Assembly: GCA_946480565.1 (NCBI GenBank)
Contig: CAMLKR010000033.1
Location: forward strand, 1 to 17,656
Origin: an uncultured Arenimonas sp.
GTDB taxonomy: Bacteria; Pseudomonadota; Gammaproteobacteria; Xanthomonadales; Xanthomonadaceae
Direction of reading: 5' to 3'
Length of the DNA stretch: 17,656 nucleotides
The translations under genes were made by a program, and so were the position numbers. The notes below the pieces were generated by a model, which was not told the DNA's origin, did not search any database, and saw nothing but the letters and a program-made list of their open reading frames with translations. Positions 14,858 through 17,656 of the stretch are shown one piece after another. Each line of letters opens with the position of its first letter. Position 1 is the first letter of the stretch.

Positions 14858-15349
14858 ATGCCCGTGACCTGTTCCGCCGAACGCAGCCTGCCCTGCACGC
14901 CCGAAGTGGCCTTCGCCCTGGCCACCGACCCCGACCGCTTCCCCGGGTTCTTCACCGGTTTCGGACCGATCCCCGCCGTGCGCGGCATCCGCCTGCACGC
15001 GCCGCTCGCGGTCGGCAGCCAGCGCCGCGTGCACAACGCCGACGGCAGCGTGCTCACCGAACGCATCACCGCGCACGATCCGCCGGTGCGCCATGCCTAC
15101 ACGCTCAGCGGCTTCCGGCCGCCCTTCGCCTGGCTGGTGAGCCGCGGCGAATCGAACTGGACCTTCGCCGGCCACGAGTTCGGATCGCGCGTGCGCTGGG
15201 ACTACGAGTTCACCCTGGCCCGGCGCTGGCTATGGCCGGTGGCGGCCCTGCTGCTGAAGCTGTTCATGGCCCGCGCCATGCACCGCTGCCTGAAGAACAT
15301 GGCGCGTTCGCTGGACGCCCCGGGCACGGCGCCGGCCGGCCCGCGCTGA
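14858..15349 (+). CDS. SRPBCC (START-like) family protein
   Basis: 163 residues with the pattern of the SRPBCC/polyketide-cyclase-like ligand-binding fold. It begins with a first strand CSAERSLPCTPEVAFALATDP (helix after the first strand), followed by FPGFFTGFGPIPAVRGI and by alternating strands (GSQRRVHNADGSVLTERITAHDP; ESNWTFAGHEFGSRVRWDYEFTLA). The long C-terminal helix about 124-150 (LWPVAALLLKLFMARAMHRCL) usually closes the pocket. Members bind lipids or other hydrophobic ligands; some are enzymes. No catalytic residue can be assigned. The ATG at 14858 is chosen because the fold starts directly after it, although the frame is open far upstream. It is followed 75 bases later by the sterol-desaturase gene on the same strand, a pairing that would suit a lipid role, but this is inference. 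Confidence 0.75.
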   Translation: MPVTCSAERSLPCTPEVAFALATDPDRFPGFFTGFGPIPAVRGIRLHAPLAVGSQRRVHNADGSVLTERITAHDPPVRHAYTLSGFRPPFAWLVSRGESNWTFAGHEFGSRVRWDYEFTLARRWLWPVAALLLKLFMARAMHRCLKNMARSLDAPGTAPAGPR

Positions 15350-15424
15350 TTTCCCCGCAGCGCTTCTAATCCGGCCCGGAACCGGTCCAGACTGGCGCCT
15401 GGCATCGGTGGGGGCGGGGACGGC

Positions 15425-16309
15425 ATGGGCGAGTGGATCCTGCTGGCGATGGCGCCGGTGTTCCTGGGTTTCATCGCCTGGGAGGCCTGGCACTGGAAAC
15501 GCCGCGGCCGCGACGCCTACAGCCTGCGCGACACGCTGAGCAACGCCGCGCTGGCGCTGATGCACCAGGGCGCCGACGCCATCGCCTGGGCGCTGGTGAT
15601 CGGCCTGTACTGGGGCGTTTACCAGTACCGCCTGTTCGAGCTGCCCACGGCCTGGTGGACGATCGCCCTGCTGTTCGTCGCGCAGGACTTCTTCTACTAC
15701 TTCTTCCACCGCGCCCACCACCGCGTGCGCTGGATGTGGGCCTCGCACGTCACCCACCATTCGTCCGAGCGCCTGAACCTGTCCACGGCCTTCCGGCAGA
15801 GCCTGACCTACCCGGTGTCGGGCATGTGGCTGTTCTGGCTGCCGCTGGCCTGGATCGGATTCTCGCCGCCCCACATCGTCGCCGTGGTGGCGATCAACCT
15901 GGGCTTCCAGTTCTTCGTGCACACCGAGGCGGTGGGAAAACTCGGCTGGCTGGAGAAGGTGTTAAACACGCCCTCGCACCATCGCGTGCACCACGCGCGC
16001 AACCCCAAGTACATCGACCGCAACTACGCCGGCGTGCTGATCGTCTGGGACAAGCTGTTCGGCAGCTTCGTCGAGGAAGACCCGGCCGTGCCCTGCGAGT
16101 ACGGCATCGTCAAGCCGGTGCGCAGCCACAACCCGATCACCCTGACCTTCCACGAGTGGCGCGACATGTTCCGCGACGCCGCGCGACCGCAGCCGCTGCG
16201 TTCGCGGCTGGGGCAGCTGTTCGGGCCGCCCGAGCGCGCGCATGCGCTGCGGTCGCCCGATCCGGCGCCGGCCGATGCGCCGGCCGACGCCAGTATCCCG
16301 GTGCGCTGA
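15425..16309 (+). CDS. Sterol desaturase / fatty acid hydroxylase family membrane oxygenase
   Basis: 294 residues. Hydrophobic segments lie at about 5-20, 48-66, 76-93 and 130-165. The three histidine clusters of the di-iron membrane oxygenase family are present: HRAHH (residues 95-99), HVTHH (108-112) and HHRVHH (185-190), with a further His166 between. Members insert or remove C-H bonds (hydroxylation or desaturation) in sterols, fatty acids, carotenoids or ether lipids using O2. The substrate is not evident; the sequence context FFYYFFHRAHHRVRWMW fits the general bacterial branch. The C-terminal 40 residues are Pro/Ala/Asp-rich and probably disordered. ATG at 15425 follows a GGGG stretch. 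Its stop is four bases from the convergent GST stop. It may be co-transcribed with the SRPBCC gene. Confidence 0.9.
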   Translation: MGEWILLAMAPVFLGFIAWEAWHWKRRGRDAYSLRDTLSNAALALMHQGADAIAWALVIGLYWGVYQYRLFELPTAWWTIALLFVAQDFFYYFFHRAHHRVRWMWASHVTHHSSERLNLSTAFRQSLTYPVSGMWLFWLPLAWIGFSPPHIVAVVAINLGFQFFVHTEAVGKLGWLEKVLNTPSHHRVHHARNPKYIDRNYAGVLIVWDKLFGSFVEEDPAVPCEYGIVKPVRSHNPITLTFHEWRDMFRDAARPQPLRSRLGQLFGPPERAHALRSPDPAPADAPADASIPVR

Positions 16310-16313
16310 GGGT

Positions 16314-17027
16314 TCAGGCCGCGGCTTTGGACGGCAGGCGGCGCAGCGCTTCGTCCAGCGTCACGTGGCCCTGGAAGCCGCCCGCGCCCCGCGGCGATTC
16401 GCCGGCTTCGATCGCTTTCGCGAACTGCACGCCGGGATCGGCGTCCAGGCGCTGGCGCAGCTGCTGTATCCGCGGATAGACCGCGGCATCGATGACGCCG
16501 TGGTAGTCCGCCCAGCGGGCCAGGCCGCTGAAGTAGGCGTCGGCCAGCGTGCGCTGCGGACCCGCCAGCCACTCGCGGCCGGCCAGCATCTGTTCGAGCT
16601 GGTCGTGGGCCTTGGTGACCTGGCGGCGTCCCAGGTCGCGGAGCACGGACTGCACCGGCGGATCCTCCGGCATTTCATAGGCAGTCCAGAGCGGGCTGAA
16701 GGCCGCGAAGAAACTGGTATTGAGGAAACCGAACACCTGCTGCAGGCGGTCCTGCGCGTCCGTGCCGGGCGCATGGGCCAGTCCGCGCGCGGGATCGAGC
16801 GCGGCGATGTGCGGCAGGATCGCCGCGCTTTCGCTGAGCGCCAGTCCGGACGAGGTGAGCAGCACCGGGGTTTCGCGCACCGGGTTCAGGCGCGCGAAGC
16901 CTTCGGTCTGCAGGTCGCGCGGCATTTCCGCGCGGCACAGCCGGTAGGGCCGGCCCAGCCATTCCAGGGCGACGATCGAGCCGAAGGAGCAGCCGGCGGG
17001 CACGCCGTAGATCAGGATCGGTTCCAT
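16314..17027 (-). CDS. Glutathione S-transferase family protein
   Basis: 237 residues. The N-terminal thioredoxin-like domain reads IYGVPAGCSFGSIVALEWLG (residues 6-25), with Cys13-Ser14 in the place of the catalytic Cys of beta-class bacterial GSTs. NPVRETPVLL (48-57, cis-Pro54) and LALSESAAIL (62-71, with Glu66-Ser67 for glutathione binding) complete the glutathione site. The C-terminal half is helical with RTLADAYFSGLARWADYHG in the usual structural position. Such proteins conjugate or reduce electrophiles and peroxides with glutathione. The start at 17027 has AAGGA seven bases upstream and begins directly at the first strand; an extension to 17165 would run through the promoter. It is divergent from an HxlR gene, its likely regulator, and nearly touches the desaturase stop. 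Confidence 0.88.
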   Translation of the reverse strand: MEPILIYGVPAGCSFGSIVALEWLGRPYRLCRAEMPRDLQTEGFARLNPVRETPVLLTSSGLALSESAAILPHIAALDPARGLAHAPGTDAQDRLQQVFGFLNTSFFAAFSPLWTAYEMPEDPPVQSVLRDLGRRQVTKAHDQLEQMLAGREWLAGPQRTLADAYFSGLARWADYHGVIDAAVYPRIQQLRQRLDADPGVQFAKAIEAGESPRGAGGFQGHVTLDEALRRLPSKAAA

Positions 17028-17060
17028 GTTCTTTCCTTGCGTGGGGGAAGTCCTGCGGCA

Positions 17061-17088
17061 AGGATAGGGATCACGAAAGCCCTGTAAA
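17061..17088 (-). promoter_or_regulatory. Candidate sigma-70 promoter of the GST gene
   Basis: On the minus strand TTTACA (17088-17083) and TATCCT (17066-17061) are separated by 16 bases and precede the GST ATG by 33 bases. TTTACA matches TTGACA at five of six bases and TATCCT matches TATAAT at four of six. Confidence 0.5.
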
Positions 17089-17093
17089 TCAGG

Positions 17094-17103
17094 CAGAATT
17101 CTG
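17094..17103. promoter_or_regulatory. Candidate HxlR operator
   Basis: CAGAATTCTG is a perfect ten-base palindrome directly upstream of the GST -35 element. It is flanked by two direct copies of CTGTAA (17082-17087 and 17101-17106), one of which overlaps the -35. HxlR dimers normally bind dyads in the shared upstream region. Confidence 0.4.
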
Positions 17104-17136
17104 TAAGGTGGTGACAAAAATGTGCGTGTGCCCGCC

Positions 17137-17463
17137 ATGAAGCAAACGATCTCCGGCTGCTCCATCGAAGACGCGATGCGCCTGCTCGGCGGCCGCTGGC
17201 GGACGCTGCTGGTCTATTACCTGGTGGACGGCCCCAAGGGGTTCGCCCAGCTGCAGCGCGACAACGCCGGCATCTCGCAGCGCATGCTCACGCGCGACCT
17301 GCGCGAGCTGGAGGCGGCCGGCGTGGTCTCGCGCTCCGTGCATCCTGGCCGGCCGGTGCGGGTGGACTACGCCCTGACCGAGGCGGGGCGGGAACTGATC
17401 CCGCTGGTCAATGCCCTGGGCGACTGGTGGGACAGGCTGGCGGCGAAACGCGCGCCCGGCTAG
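17137..17463 (+). CDS. HxlR-family transcriptional regulator
   Basis: 108 residues. The family signature is clear: CSIEDAMRLLGGRWRTLLVYYL (Cys8 then the winged-helix start), GPKGFAQLQRDNAGISQRMLT (recognition region, about 32-52), LRELEAAGVVSR and the wing VDYALTEAGREL. HxlR proteins are small dimeric winged-helix regulators that often control a divergent detoxification gene. Several members (YodB, HypR, QorR) sense quinones, diamide or hypochlorite through an N-terminal Cys at this position, so Cys8 may have that role. The start is uncertain: ATG at 17137 lacks a Shine-Dalgarno sequence, while in-frame GTG at 17122 lies after GGTGGTGA and would add five residues. The stop codon overlaps that of the next gene on the other strand. 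Confidence 0.88.
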   Translation: MKQTISGCSIEDAMRLLGGRWRTLLVYYLVDGPKGFAQLQRDNAGISQRMLTRDLRELEAAGVVSRSVHPGRPVRVDYALTEAGRELIPLVNALGDWWDRLAAKRAPG

Positions 17464-17656
17464 GCCTCGCGCCAGTGCCGCGCGCCCAGGAAGACCAGGC
17501 GCAGCTGGCGCACGAAGTTCTCGACCAGCTCCTGTTCCTGGCGCGGCTGGCCCGGCGGCAGGTCGAGGATGTCGGACGCCGCGTTGAGCATGGTCGTCAC
17601 GACCAGGCCGCAGATCATCTGCAGGCTGGCGCTGGACAGGTCGGGCAGGGTGCCGA
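17460..17656 (-). CDS. C-terminal end of a probable TetR-family regulator
   Basis: Partial gene entering from the right edge; the last 64 residues are visible, ending LRLVFLGARHWREA. The segment has two amphipathic helices: SLQMICGLVVTTMLNAASDI, then a PPGQPRQEQELVENFVRQLR linker and helix. This is the pattern of the C-terminal dimerisation helices of TetR/AcrR regulators. No DNA-binding domain is in the window, so the family call is tentative. Its TAG lies within the same CTAG as the HxlR stop, so the two convergent genes overlap by four bases with no room for a terminator. Confidence 0.5.
   Translation of the reverse strand, partial: GTLPDLSSASLQMICGLVVTTMLNAASDILDLPPGQPRQEQELVENFVRQLRLVFLGARHWREA

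Noticed and set aside
17028..17165. Possible longer N-terminus of the GST
   Set aside because: It would translate the promoter and operator region and overlap the HxlR start; the GST fold begins exactly at 17027.
1..17656. CRISPR arrays, tRNA genes, insertion sequences, integrases or prophage genes
   Set aside because: No regularly spaced repeats, cloverleaf-type sequences, transposase or phage proteins were found on either strand.

Overview
The window is very GC-rich (about 70% by eye) with tightly packed genes and GTG as well as ATG starts. Gene content points to a gammaproteobacterium of the Xanthomonadaceae/Lysobacteraceae (Lysobacter, Luteimonas or Pseudoxanthomonas type). The main grounds are a hybrid kinase with a transporter-like N-terminus, a small bacterial topoisomerase IB, a GGEEF cyclase with a characteristic insertion, and GTAG-type hairpins. 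The assignment rests on pattern recognition, not a database search. No tRNA, rRNA, CRISPR array, insertion sequence or integrase was seen.

Layout, left to right. (a) 1-1268: the start of a membrane-anchored protein resembling catalase-family peroxidases (minus strand), then a free-standing Hint-fold protein (437-1105) that has lost every autoprocessing residue, then hairpins including a GTCCGCTT/AAGCGGAC repeat. (b) 1269-3997: two overlapping metallo-beta-lactamase-fold genes, one cytosolic and one with a Tat-type leader, divergent from a LysR regulator. (c) 4030-6941: a second LysR regulator divergent from a wrbA quinone reductase gene overlapping an MFS exporter gene. (d) 6985-12635: three minus-strand genes in a row: a secreted aspartyl-protease-like protein with two DTG motifs, a type IB topoisomerase, and a 1151-residue CrbS-like hybrid kinase (SLC5 transporter, linker, PAS, HisKA, HATPase, receiver). 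(e) 12862-16309: a membrane GGEEF diguanylate cyclase convergent with a lytic transglycosylase, whose short upstream region is shared with a divergent SRPBCC protein, followed by a sterol-desaturase-family membrane oxygenase. (f) 16314-17656: a glutathione S-transferase divergent from an HxlR regulator, and the end of a probable TetR-type regulator.

Three divergent regulator-target units (LysR/MBL pair, LysR/WrbA-MFS, HxlR/GST), with the peroxidase-like fragment at the edge, suggest a region rich in quinone, electrophile and oxidant defence. That link is inferred from neighbourhood alone. The most unusual items are the catalytically dead Hint protein, the MBL protein lacking two standard metal ligands, the two-lobed DTG protein, and the apparently leaderless divergent promoters around a perfect 16-bp palindrome at 14794-14809.
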